Shown here: positions 11,182-23,000 of the stretch, piece after piece
Numbering within the stretch: position 1 is the first letter of the stretch
How the letters are laid out: every line of letters starts with the position of its first letter
Assembly: GCA_037176845.1 (NCBI GenBank)
Contig: JAYKXP010000021.1
Location: 620,001 to 684,000 of the forward strand
DNA: 64,000 bases
Origin: Paramarasmius palmivorus
Lineage: Eukaryota; Basidiomycota; Agaricomycetes; Agaricales; Marasmiaceae
Direction: 5' to 3'
Position numbers and translations under genes: made by a program
Notes under the pieces: generated by a model
What the model was told of the DNA's origin: nothing
Seen by the model: only the letters and a program-made list of their open reading frames with translations
The model's database searches: none

Positions 11182-12753
11182 ATGCCAGAGTTCACCATTC
11201 TTTTGATCACCAACTCGGAATATGGCCAAGCTAATGTCATACTTGCGGTGGCATACGAGCTCGTTCAACGTCCAAACGTGAAGATCCACATCGCGTCTTT
11301 TTCTCCACTTCGGAAACGTGTGGGGAGACTCCAGACTCTGATCGCGGATGAAGGCTCCGCCAACATCATCGAATTCCACGAAATCGCTGGACTCAGTCAT
11401 GAGGAGATTTTGGTGCAACAGCAATTATCGTTGGCAAAAGATACACCCCATCCTCCTGGATATCATGGCGCAGTCAAATCCTATTGTCAAGTGGCGGCGG
11501 GATTCTTACACCCCTGGACAGCAGAGGAGTATCATGAGCGGCTGTTGTCGATAGAGCGGATAGTAGAGCGATTGAATCCATCTAGGATTGTGGTGGACTC
11601 TCTCTTAACAGCGGGATGGGATGTCTGTCGTAAACTGGGGAGGCCATACATGGTACTATCGCCGAATTCCCCAAAAGATTTCGCGTGGATCCAGCAGCCT
11701 GGCCTGAGGGGATTTTGGAAGTATCCTGCGTGAGTCCTGTCTCGCCACCTTCGTACAGAATACTCACTCTCAACAATTTAGGCCGAGCTCGGGGTTTCCT
11801 TGTCCAGTACCACTGCATTTGATCCCGGCCAATATTTCTCTCATCCTACGCTTGCTATTCATTGTTGGCACGTCCTCGAGGATCAGACAACTCGACGCGA
11901 TACGCAAGGAGTATGGGGTTAAGACTGGTATCCTCGAACAGTTTTCCAATGGAGTACCGTATATCTTTCCTGCGATGCTCGAGACCGAGTTCTCAGGGTT
12001 CCAGATCCTACCAAACGTGCACTTGGCTGGGCCGATCATATTACCATATATGCCTGTAGAAGAACCCGACCCCCAGCTTGCCCAGTGGTTATCGAATCCG
12101 GGCACGAAGACGGTGCTCATAAATCTAGGATCGCATGTCATATTCAATCTAGATCATGCCCGTTGTATCGCGGGTGGAATCCGCATCTTGCTAGACCGGG
12201 TTCCGGAAGTGCAAGTCCTTTGGAAGCTCATACCGGATGGTGAGATTCGCAATGTGTTGGATGAGGCAATTGGGAAGTACATGGAGGCAGGGAAGGTCAA
12301 GGTTGTCGAGTGGTTGGAGGCAGAACCGTATGCAGTGCTGTGTCATCCGAATACGGTGTGCTCCGCCCATCACGGAGGAGCGAATTCTTTCTTTGAGGCT
12401 ATTTCGTGAGTCGTTTTTCTTCTTTGCCTCAGTGTACTTTTAACTAACGTGGTGTTGACAGGGCTGGCGTATCTCATGTTGTTCTACCGATTTGGTTTGA
12501 TACCTATGATTACGCTAGAAGAGTGGAACTCTTCGGGATCGGCGTCTGGGGCAACCCAAGCAATGCACCGTATGCGGAGACAAAAGAGTTTGGAGGAGCT
12601 CTTGTGAAGGTAATTGGAGGTAGAGAAGGAGGGGAAATGGCACGGAACGCGAAAGCTCTCGCTGAAGTATATCGCTCAAAGTACGGTGGAAATGGGAGGA
12701 AGACCGCTGCGGACTGGATCTTAGGCGGACTGCATCCTATGTGTAAAGTTTGA
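11182..12753 (+). CDS. UDP-glycosyltransferase, tandem copy 1
   Basis: A GT1-type (GT-B fold) glycosyltransferase expected to move a sugar from a UDP-sugar to a small acceptor. Exons 11182-11729, 11782-12405 and 12462-12753 join in phase for 487 residues. The start was set by alignment with copy 2 (MPEFTILLITNSEYGQANV against MPEESIVLFITNSEYGQANV), although the frame is open upstream to an ATG at 11068. The sugar-nucleotide site reads AHHGGANSFFEAIS, then GVSHVVLPIWFDTYDYARRVE, equivalent to the PSPG box. The N-terminal loop reads EYGQAN where many GT1 enzymes have GHxxP with a catalytic His. The acceptor cannot be read from sequence. Confidence 0.87.
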
Positions 12754-13383
12754 CTCTCGAATGTGTTATTGAGGTTGGAGTGTCACCTATTCCTAGCTTG
12801 TATTACCGATGTCTGCAAGAAATTCTACACTTCGCCTCTTGTTCAACTCGTTGGAGTGTTCTAAGTCCTGTTCGCACCACGGCAAGGAGTGACATGTGAC
12901 AGACCGGTCACATATTCCTCTTTTCCTCAACGTTCATTAACACTGAGCAAACTGCCAGGCACCTGGCACAGGGTCGTTTGTTCTTATCTCGTGGCTCGGC
13001 TCAACGGATATGACGAGATTCTCAAGCCATCAATCATTCAAATTTCCCTCTCGGAGAATCAATGATTTTGCATTCCAGTAACGCGCTCGCCGCTCACCTT
13101 CAATCTGAAGACCGGCCTGACCGAGGAATCGCCTGGAGTCGCTCACAAGTGACAAAGTGAATTACTGGACGTGAAAAACTCGTTTTCGACCCTTTCACAC
13201 AATTTCGTATGGATGTCCAAGGCTATTTTGTTTCAGCGCCCTAGCCTGGGATCCTGAAACGGTCAAGGTAAGGGTCGCAAACCCGGCGGATCGCAACATG
13301 TACATCTGCATAAAGTCGCGCCCCGGTCTGAAGAGGTGCCAGCACTCATTCTTCTCCTTTTTCTCTATAGTATTGACACCCCA
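12754..13383. other. intergenic between the tandem glycosyltransferases
   Basis: About 630 bp with the terminator side of copy 1 and the promoter side of copy 2. I see no extra gene. Confidence 0.5.
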
Positions 13384-14947
13384 ATGCCAGAAGAATCCAT
13401 CGTCCTTTTCATCACCAACTCGGAATATGGCCAAGCCAACGTCGTCCTCGCAGTCGCATACGAGCTCGCTCAACGACCTAATGTGAAGGTCCATATCGCG
13501 TCTTTTTCCCCACTCCGAAAACGCGTAGCCAAACTCAACATTCTCCTCGCTCCTGCTGCCAATATAATCGAATTCCATGAAATCCCCGGTCTTAGCTTCG
13601 AAGAGGCTTTGTTACGCCATGTTTCCTCAGTCGACGGAGTGGTGCACCCACCTGGGTATCACGGCGCAATCAAGAGCCACGGACGAATCGTGAACAGCAT
13701 GGTGCCATGGTCATTAGAGGAGTATCACGAGCAGCTATTGTCGATAGAGCGGATAGTAGAAGATGCGAATCCATCTAGGATTGTGGTAGAGTCTCTCTTG
13801 TCAGGGGGTCTGGATGTCTGCCGAAAGCTCGAAAGGCCATATACAGTGTTGTCGCCAAACACCCCGAAGGACCTCGTGGGAATGATTCAGCCAGGTTTTA
13901 GAGGTTTCTGGAAGTATCCTGCGTGAGTAACGGTCGCCATGTTTCTTTGTCCATGCATACTCACCTGGCTCAATATAGCCTGGGCTCGGGATTCTCGTTT
14001 CCGGTACCACTTCACCTGATACCAGCCAACATTGCCCTCATTCTTCGCATGATATTTACTGTCGTCACTGCTTCAAAAATGAAGCAACTCGACGCGTTAC
14101 GAAGGGAATACGGAGTGAAGGGTAGCATTCTCGAGCAGTTTTCTCCTCAGGTCCCGTATATTCTTCCTGCCATGCTAGAAACAGAGTTTTCTGGGCTCCA
14201 AGTCCCACCGAATGTACATCTGGCTGGGCCAATCTTATTGCCACACGTCCCCGTAGAAGAATGCGACTCTCAACTCTCCGAATGGCTTTCCAATCCAGGG
14301 ACCAAGACTGTCCTGATAAACCTTGGCTCACACGTCACATTCAAACCGGACCATGTTCGTCACATCGCAGGCGGAATACGGACATTGTTGGATCGGCTTC
14401 CGGAAATACAGGTCCTCTGGAAACTTATGGCGGACGGCGAGGTCCAGAGCGCCTTGGAAGAGGTTATTGGGAAACACGTAGAGGCTGGGAAAGTCAAGGT
14501 GGTCGACTGGCTGGAAGCGGAACCGTACGCAGTGCTGTGTCATCCCAACATCTCATGCTTTGTCCATCATGGAGGAGCAAACTCCTTTTTCGAAGCTATC
14601 TCGTGAGTTGGCGTTCTTCTCCTCGGTGTGCTCCTTCTAACAAACGTGGGGTTGACAGGGCTGGCGTACCTCACATCGTTCTACCAATCTGGTACGATAC
14701 CTATGATTATGCACAAAGGGTAGAAACTCTCAACATCGGCGTATGGGGAAGCCCGAAGAGTGCACCGTATGCAGAAACAAAAGAATTTGGGGATGCGCTT
14801 GTGAAGGTACTAGGGAGTAAAGAAGGAGAGGCGATGGCGAGGAATGCGAAAGCTCTGGCTGATGTATATCGTACGAAGTATGGTGGGAACGGGAGGAAGG
14901 CTGCTGCAGATTGGATTACAAATGAACTAAATCCTGGAAGGACTTAG
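13384..14947 (+). CDS. UDP-glycosyltransferase, tandem copy 2
   Basis: Closely related paralogue of the gene just upstream, same strand. Exons 13384-13922, 13979-14602 and 14659-14947 are phase-consistent and give 483 residues. The middle exon is exactly 624 bp in both copies and both introns sit at the same codons, so the pair arose by tandem duplication. The donor-sugar motif is FVHHGGANSFFEAIS followed by AGVPHIVLPIWYDTYDYAQ. As in copy 1, the N-terminal loop is EYGQAN instead of GHxxP. A Met upstream in frame at 13336 would add a 16-residue hydrophobic leader (MPALILLLFLYSIDTP), a possible alternative start. The acceptor is unknown; natural-product or xenobiotic glycosylation is likely for the family. 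Confidence 0.88.
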
Positions 14948-15874
14948 CTCGGATACGAGCCACTATTGGAAGTCGATCCAGGTTGTAATTATGTCAAACT
15001 CTGGTCAATCCACCGGAAAAGATACCACCGTCTACCTCAATACCACCCTCGGGCCAGACAGAACAGAAGTACTATCCCAGCGCCTCATAGCCTTTTTATC
15101 TCGGGAATCTGGGGTGGCCTGAGGATACAGCCTGATACAGCCCGAGGTTGCATCGGGTTGCATCATGGCACCTCGGAAGGCACAGTGGCTCGGGGACGCC
15201 TGTTCTCCCCCGAATTTTGTCCAGTGACGCTCGACATAGAAAAGATAGAGAAGTATTTGTCCTTGAAACATTGATATAGAATCGACAAAGGTGTTCGGGA
15301 AGAATTACAGGGATGATCAAGGTGATCATAGTTTCGATAATATTGAGGAAGTGAAAGTTGAAAGACATCGAAAGGAGCAACAAAAACTCGAGATAAAGCG
15401 GACATTGATAATCATACAGGACAAGTACGAACAGAAAAAACAAAACGAGTGTGTTCGGAGTGGATCACTCATGGAGAGTTGAGACCATGAGGAATGTCAA
15501 TGATGCATTAATGATGACGAGAAAGTGTCGGACTCGAAGCGACGCGCGTCCAACGCCCGCCTTCCACCGTCAGGCTTTCAAAATTTCAAGATTCGCACGA
15601 CACGTTTTTATTACGAATTGCTCCGGCAGCGGCTTCCAGCGCCCAACACTCAAGTACTCATCCCCGCAGCCCTTGGCCTTTCCTTCGTATAGTCGGTTGT
15701 CTGTTCCTTTGAATACAAGATCTCAATCACCACTAATCACTGTCAGCAGAATTACCACTATCCTGAATATTTGGATCCGGATCCCGAGTTAGCTCACCTC
15801 CTCGAATGTTTATAAGTATTGCGACGATTTGACAAGGATGTAAGGAAAAACCTCAAGATTGAATTACTCCCAAA
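14948..15874. other. intergenic, nothing recognised apart from the esterase TATA box
   Basis: About 930 bp. Contains short direct repeats (AGGTTGCATC/GGGTTGCATC near 15145) but no supported gene. Confidence 0.45.
15811..15818 (+). promoter_or_regulatory. TATA box of the carboxylesterase gene
   Basis: TATAAGTA, 64 bp upstream of the ATG at 15875. Confidence 0.55.
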
Positions 15875-18230
15875 ATGAAGCTGCTTGGCTTCAGCGTCTT
15901 ACTCGTTCTCGCTTTACTACTACCCGACACTCTCAGTTTACCTGGCCGCGAACGGCGCTCGTCTACAACAAACGACGCGCCCATTGTCGATCTAGGGTAC
16001 GCACAATACCAGGGTGTCTTCGATGACAATACGAACACTACCGGTTTCTTCGGCGTTCGTTACGCTGCTCCTCCAGTTGGTGAATCGAATACGTTCTCTT
16101 TTCGTCGGAAGTATAACACTGATTGAAAATCTTATAGGTGAATACCGTTGGCAGGCTCCTCAAGCACCCGCAAATGTGCCAGGAGTCCAACAAGCTGACA
16201 CTCAGCCCCCACCTTGTCTTCAGTCAGGTTTCGGATCCGCACCTGCGAACCCATATACACTGAACGCAAGGCAGCTGCCGCCTCCCACGGAATCAGAAGA
16301 TTGCTTATTCCTCGAGTATGCACTTCTACATACAACATTCTGGATCTCCGAACTTATTTGGTTGTAAAAAGCGTATTCTACCCAGGACTCCACAAACCCC
16401 GCTTCAAACGGCTCGTTACTGCCCACAGTTGTGTGGATTCATGGCGGAGGGTGACTACTCGCGTCATCTTGTCCCACTTTCAGTGTACTCATCAAGGAAC
16501 ACCACGAAACAGATATGTAGGGGGAAGCGCAACTGTGGCTACGGGACCAGGATCTGACCTTATTCGAGAATCGAATGATGGAGTGGTTGCAGTTATTATT
16601 CAGTACAGGTTGGGTATATTCGGTGCGCGTGAAACCCTTTGACTCCGTTCATCTTCTAATTAGTTGCGCCAGGATTCCTCGCTGGTAACCAGGTGAAGGA
16701 AAATGGTGCTCTCAACGCAGGATTGTGTAGGTGCTCTCTTACTCGCTGGTTAAACAATTTTGAACAAAGAGCTTCTTTTCAGTGGACCAAAATTTTGCAC
16801 TTCGTTGGGTCAGTCAACACGTACGCAACCTCTGCTTTCTCTGTGCTATTCCGGTATAAAAATTTGGTTTGGTGTCCGTTAGATCTCAAAGTTCGGAGGG
16901 GACCCAACGAAAGTCACTATCTGGGGCGAGTCAGCCGGTCAGTGCTTCCCTTCCACATCACGTCCTCAGCTTACAGAGCTTCGTAGGTGCTGGGTCTGTG
17001 GTACAGCATATTATCGCCGAGGATGGGGAAACAACCCCACCGCTGTTCCGAGCTGCAATAACTAGTTCAACTTTCTTGCCGCCACAGTACACCTTCAACG
17101 ACACGATTCCTCAGGTTCGGTCTCTTCTATAATTCCTTACCGCTGATCACTGACTTCGACGATTAGACGATTTACAACCAAGTAGTCGATCAAACAAAGT
17201 ACCTTTCTTACTCCGTGAGAGTCGCTGTGTCACTGAACTCAAGCCTAGCTGTACTTCGACATCGGATACTCTAGCGTGTCTCCGTCAAGTCGACGCTTCT
17301 GTACTCCAAGCCGCCAATAATCAAATCAACACAGCGGGCTTCTTTGGTACCTTCGTCACAGTGCCTGTCATAGATGGCACCTTTATCAGGCGAAGAGCTA
17401 CCGAGGCGTTTAGGCAAGGAAAAGTGAATGGGGTACGCGCATCTATCTTTGCCCCTTATCACCTTAGCTGATATCCTGCAGAATGCCCTCTTGGCGTTTA
17501 CAAATACCAATGAAGGTTTTATCTTCGTCAATCAGAGTGCACCACTGAATGCATCGCTCTACGCAACTCAAGTGTTCCCGAAGCTTGGCCGGAAGGAAAC
17601 ATCTGCGATAGAAGAGGCGTATCGTGGTTTGGGTACAACCATAAACCAGAATAACCTTATTATGGGCGAAGGTGAGGTCATGGTATTGGGCATCCTGACT
17701 TATTCTTACCATTCAACGCATAGCCATTTTTGTATGCCCGACGTACTTCCTAATGAGAGCGTTCCAAAATCGTTCGTTCAAGGTTGGTCCTATTTCCGTT
17801 CGACGCCGTGCTGGCTGAAACAACGGGAACAGGGTGAATTCGCTCTACCGCCTGCATTCCATGGAATGGATTTGGATTACTATTTTCCAACATCAACTCC
17901 ATTCGGTGGAGGGATCCCCTCATTCAACAACGCCACCTTCATCTCATCTTTTGCGGGGTCATTCCTGTCGTTCGTTGTCTCTCTAGATCCGAATATCAAG
18001 GTCGACCCGATTAATAATATAACACCCGAATGGCCCATATACAAAGGAGAGGAGATGAGGTTCAATCGAACACAGTATAATACGACGGATATTAGGCTAG
18101 CGATGACGGAGGAAGCACTGTTGGAGAGGTGTAGGTGAGTTATTCTTCCCAGTCTGAATTCTCGGGAGCCTTCAGCTGATCATGGGGTGTTAGACTTTGG
18201 GAGAGCTTTGGGAATCTGACTGGACAATAA
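15875..18230 (+). CDS. secreted type-B carboxylesterase/lipase, with one apparent frame break
   Basis: An alpha/beta-hydrolase of the type-B carboxylesterase family with a signal peptide (MKLLGFSVLLVLALLLPDTLS). It acts on esters or lipids outside the cell or in the secretory path. Family landmarks in order are GFFGVRYAAPPVG, SEDCLFLE, LPTVVWIHGGG, VVAVIIQYRLGIFG, the nucleophile elbow TIWGESAG (about 16917-16938), GTFVTVPVIDGTF, and the catalytic His in PAFHGMDLDYYF. The last exon ends SFGNLTGQ then TAA. At least ten short introns are inferred. Between SEDCLFLE (exon 2, ends 16315) and LPTVVWIHGGG (from 16420), the only acceptor (16370-16371) leaves the two halves one base out of frame. So there is either a single-base insertion near 16373-16385, making a pseudogene, or a sequence error. 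Confidence 0.8.
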
Positions 18231-18964
18231 TGTGTTTCCGACTGGCGATGCTAACAATGTTCTCGTGTAAACTTTGTAGGGAAAGAATTGTTACATAGGT
18301 GTCTCAGTGTAATCATTATCCAGGACCCGGACAACATCATTCGAACTCTTTCCAACAGTTTTGGATATTATAGGGCTAGTTTAAGTGTCTTTAAACAGCC
18401 CTGGCCAACGTAAAAGACACCCTGGTATTACGACTTCTTTCCAAACACTCTGCTCTTCCACTGTTGGAGGCGATCACGAAGACGATGCACTAGTGATATA
18501 TGCGTTTCTGCGCCGTCGGCAGGAATTACTTCAACCTGTACCTGCATAGCTCAAGGAGATCAGCGAAAGGCTCTTATGAATTGGCAGCTGGCTCACATCT
18601 TCGCCTGGACCTCCTTGCCTCTCGATTACTCTCTTGCTTCCCTCACGCCATTCTGTGACTGTCATCGTCTCGACTACTGGGTGCACGTCTAATGGTTGGG
18701 TGGAAGCCATTATGGTAGTGGTGGGGCAAGCGTGGTTGCTGCGCACTCATTGGCCCAACGAGGTCATCAATCGGTTCAGACCATGACAGAGAAGCATGAT
18801 CATAGGAGTTATCAGAACTCATACAAATTTGTACTAGGCTGGAGCAGGTCGTCAGCAACACGCGTAAAATGCTCAAAGGTAAAGCGGCGTACTATATAAT
18901 CGGGTCCTTTGTGTCATTGGCATCTAAATATACATCTTCGGGTATCAAGTCTCCACAAATCGCC
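18231..18964. other. intergenic, nothing recognised
   Basis: About 730 bp between the convergent esterase and Trs33 genes, presumably holding both 3' UTRs. No gene seen. Confidence 0.5.
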
Positions 18965-19896
18965 CTATGAGTTTCTTGGGATTTTGACTTGGAATGTACC
19001 TGTATGGTGGATTAGCAGTGCTTGACATAGACTGAACAGAACCTACACTGAGGTAAAGACGTGACTTCGGGTGTTACTGTGACTCCTTGATATCCGAGCC
19101 TTGAGAGCACGCCTTTGATTATGCCCGCAGGCATTGCAACGTACTAGAGAATGTGAGCTCTCGGTCAGCTAATCGTGGCCAGCAACGCACCAGTTTTGCC
19201 CTTTTAGTAGCTTCCGGTCGACCTTGCCACGAAGAAAGGCGCGAAATAGTTTTGAATGAGTTGTCTTGCAGGACGTATACGCCCTGGAGATAGAAGTGAG
19301 GCCTTTTACATATAACGTTTCGAATCAGGCCGTACCCGATGATTAGTTCTAAGATTATCAACTTGCTTGTCCCAGAACGCCGCCCAAACATCCTTACAGA
19401 TAAACTTGATCACGTCCAGCGTCTCTGTGAATAGAGGTCGATCGCGACAGAGTCTGGCATTGTGTAAGTCCTTGGTTGCACCAGGATTCACTAGGGCGTA
19501 CCTTTCTACGAAATTTGCGCCAATATGCATCCCAATAGCATCTAGCCGTATCCGTATTGCTTCCTCCTCTTCGTCTACAACGGCAGTTGCCTTTCCAGTA
19601 TTCCTCGAATTCAAACTCGTGACTGAATCTCTAGGAGTGGATGGTTGAGTGACCGCTGGAGTTGGTGGTATTAAACCTGATTCGAGCATCTCCTTTTCAA
19701 TTTTCTTGGACCTCGCCGTTGCGACTGCCGAAGATTCTCGTAGGGTGTTGACGACTTCGATTAGAAAGTAATCCATCATTGCCCCGTCGACGAATCGGGT
19801 GGGAGGGTCGGCAAGAGCTGCCAATGTCGGTGGTACCAATGAGCTCATTTGTTTCGATTGTGAAGCTGAAGCTTGGAACGAAGTTCGTGAGGTCAT
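18965..19896 (-). CDS. TRS33: TRAPP complex subunit Trs33 / TRAPPC6
   Basis: A Bet3-family subunit of the TRAPP vesicle-tethering complexes, which act as guanine-nucleotide exchange factors for Rab GTPases at the ER-Golgi and Golgi. Exons 19336-19896, 19191-19283, 19047-19143 and 18965-18999 are phase-consistent and give 261 residues. Key pieces are DYFLIEVVNTL (helix 1), LDAIGMHIGANFVERY, LDVIKFICKDVWAAFWDKQVD, GVYVLQDNSFKTISRLSS, AGIIKGVLSRLGYQGVTVTPEV, and the ending CTFQVKIPRNS. A Ser/Thr/Pro-rich insertion (about residues 75-110) sits between the first helices, as in other fungal Trs33 proteins. The start could also be the Met at 19848. The gene is divergent from the UBR1-type gene, 161 bp apart. 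Confidence 0.9.
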
Positions 19897-20057
19897 CGTG
19901 GTCGGAAGTAGAGAGGGGGCCTTGCTAGCGTCACACGCGCCGACTTCCTTGACCTCGGACTTCTACCATCCCTTGTATGCCACTTATCGATTCCACAATT
20001 CGCCCAAGGATCCAATAGCGAGCCCCAGGACGACGAAAACGGGAGAATCCTGGAGGA
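19897..20057. promoter_or_regulatory. short bidirectional promoter between Trs33 and the UBR1-type gene
   Basis: Only 161 bp separate the two divergent start codons, so both genes must share or overlap promoter DNA. No TATA box is evident, as expected for constitutive genes. It would be longer if translation starts at the downstream Met codons. Confidence 0.45.
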
Positions 20058-23000
20058 ATGTCTGCTTTATCGTCCTTTTTTACGCCAAAGTTCCTGTCTT
20101 CATCATCTATGAACACTCGGGAACGCGCTACCGACCCTTTGTCGCACCTTCGATTCACACTAGAGACTATGCCAGGCCAAAGAAAGTATTCATTCACAGC
20201 AGCGACCCGAGCAGAAATCCTCTCGGAGCTGTACGATGCATTCTGGGGATCTTATGCCCATCTCTTTTTACCGCTATCAAACTCAAGTCTACCTATGCAC
20301 GCTACACTCAGTGAAGTGCAGGCATCGGTTAGTTTTTGTGGTGCAGGGAAGGATGGGCCAGTGGCACCAGGGAGACCGTGCGCGCATGTGTTGAAGAAAG
20401 GCGAGAGTTGTTTCCGGTGCAAGTGAGTCGTGCGAGCCATTGTGTCTTCTCTTCCTGGTACTCATGGTCTCCGTAGAGATTGCGCTTTGGATGATAGCTG
20501 CGTCATATGTTCAAGATGCTTCCATGCCACCGATCACGAAGGTCACAATGTCAGTTTCTTCATCGCTCAACAGTCTGGCGGATGCTGCGACTGTGGCGAC
20601 GAAGAGGCCTGGAGAGTTCCCCTGAAGTGTCCCTTTCATCCACCTGCCGATCGTTCTAGCGAAATTTCTTCGCAACCCCAACCATTCTCCAACGAAACTG
20701 TTCCCCCAGTGAAGGATTACCCCTTCCGCTTTCCAGTTCCACCAGAACTACGCGAGACCATGGCCCGGACGGTAGGATATGCATTAGATTTCGTCTTGGA
20801 CACACTGGATTACTCCCCAGATGAACCATCTGTGCCAGCAAACGAAGCAGATCTTCGTCTGCAACCTTCTGCGGACCCAATGATGAAGGATCAATATTGT
20901 GTCATTGTATGGAACGACGATAAGCACTCGTTCGACGAGGTCATCAAGCTCATATGTGATCTTACGGGCCGATCTCGTGAGGAGGCGGCAGAGATGACCC
21001 AGCGCATTGACGAGAACGGACGAGAGATCATTGATATGAGCACAGATGTACCTCGGCTGCTCGAGATGGCCCAGACCATTGCTCAAATCGACTTGGGCGT
21101 TACTATCCGGAGGGCATACGACACATTTCGGGAGCAAGTAGCTTCGGTCATCATTGAATGGTTGGTGGATCTGACACAATGCCGGCTCAACACCGACACG
21201 GTCATTCTGCGCGAAATCATTGCCGAGGAATTATTGGCAAAACGCAAGCGGGACAATACCTCTGCCTACAATGCACAGTCGTTGCACTCCCTACCGGATC
21301 TCCGGGACCCAGCCAGAATAGATTCGCTTTTCCTCTCCCATACGAGACTATGGAAGAAGCCGCGTCTGAGTCTCAAGGAGATCTACACCGCGGTCCTGAC
21401 GTTAGGTCGGAACCATAAACTCGCTGTCGGTGAGCATTGCAATTTGTCTGTTTTACTTCCTCTCACAATGTCTCTGTTGCTTAGCGGGTCATTTCGCCAT
21501 TGTTTATCACCGGGTTGTCGACGCATACCTCCTGGTTGATCGTGAAGCCGAGACTTCCATCAAATATTTTGCTCTGCAGCTGTTCACCGTTCCCTCTGTC
21601 GCCACACATATCGTCCGCCGTTATGGACTCATTACACGCCTGCTTTCCATTATCACCGCCTTCTTCACCAATCAAATCACCGACAAGCACATTACCCATC
21701 CTCCTGATTCCAGCATTACCACATTAGATGTCGACACGTTCCCTTTCAAATCCAAGCGATTCATGCCTGTCTTCAGCGATCTGCGCTACCTCTGCAACAA
21801 CGAACCAGTCCAGGAGCTCATTGCGCACAATCCAGAGTTCATCACCCAATTTGCCAAGACTTGTCTCCTCTTCATGTGCGTCAATCCCAGCAAACGAGCC
21901 GCCACCAGTCATGTAGAGTTCGAGACGGATGCATGGATCAGCGTTTTCAACGTCACGCTATCGCTGTCCCGAGTCATCAAAGTGTATGGGGCCGCCTTCA
22001 ATCGTTCCACAGCGGCGGGACTAGTGGCTGCAATTTCGACGGTGATGCACAACATCTTGATGGTGTGTACGTTGAACGAGGACAGACTGGACCGATCAAA
22101 GTTCAACCCGATAACTTTCCATGAGGTTGTTTTTGGGGACACTTCCTACAATGTCGTTGATTTTGACGTCTTAGATGGATGGGTCAGCTTCCATCATTCG
22201 CTACATTGGCTGTTGGCCGAGCTCTTCAAGCATGTCGATTTACTCTCCGAGGAAAGTCTACGCACAGTGGGATACAGTAGCGTCAGGGATGTTGTGTTGA
22301 GGGGAGCAAGCGAGCAAGCAGTGTTGACTATTATCGATTTCCCACTACGAGGTAAGCTCGTTTCTTCATCCATCTGGCACCAGGTTGCTCATATGTTGAT
22401 TCTAGTGCTCGCGATGATTGCTCAAATACGAAATGGGCTCTGGGTCAGAAACGGTTTTGCCATTCGCGGACAGTTGTTGCACTACCGGGACTTCATGCTC
22501 CGAGAACTCTGTTACGACCAGGACCTCTTCATGCTACAGGTCGCTTTGATCATTCTTGATCCCAATAGCGTCATCGTGTCTATACTAGATCGGTTCAGCC
22601 TTTTGAGCTACTTCTCTGGCGCCTTCTTACATGGAACATACGATCCCACTCAACTATCCGGGATGGTCGAGGAAGTACTATACGTCTTCATCACCATTCT
22701 CAGCGAGACTGCGAGTATCACGAAGATGTCACTTGAATGCCAAGTCCGTCGTGAAATCGTTCATACCCTGGCACTTGGCCCATGCACCTACACGGACCTC
22801 ATCAAGCGTGTGTCGGAGCGCTTGGTGGAAGACGTCTGTTTCGAAGCAGTCCTCAGATCGGTATCCACATTCAAACCACCCGAAACTACCTCGGACACCG
22901 GCTTGTACGAGTTGAAAGATGAGATGTACGACGAAGTCAATCCGTTCTTCTACCACTATACCAGGAACAAGCGCGAGGAAGTCGAGGTTATCCTGAAGAA

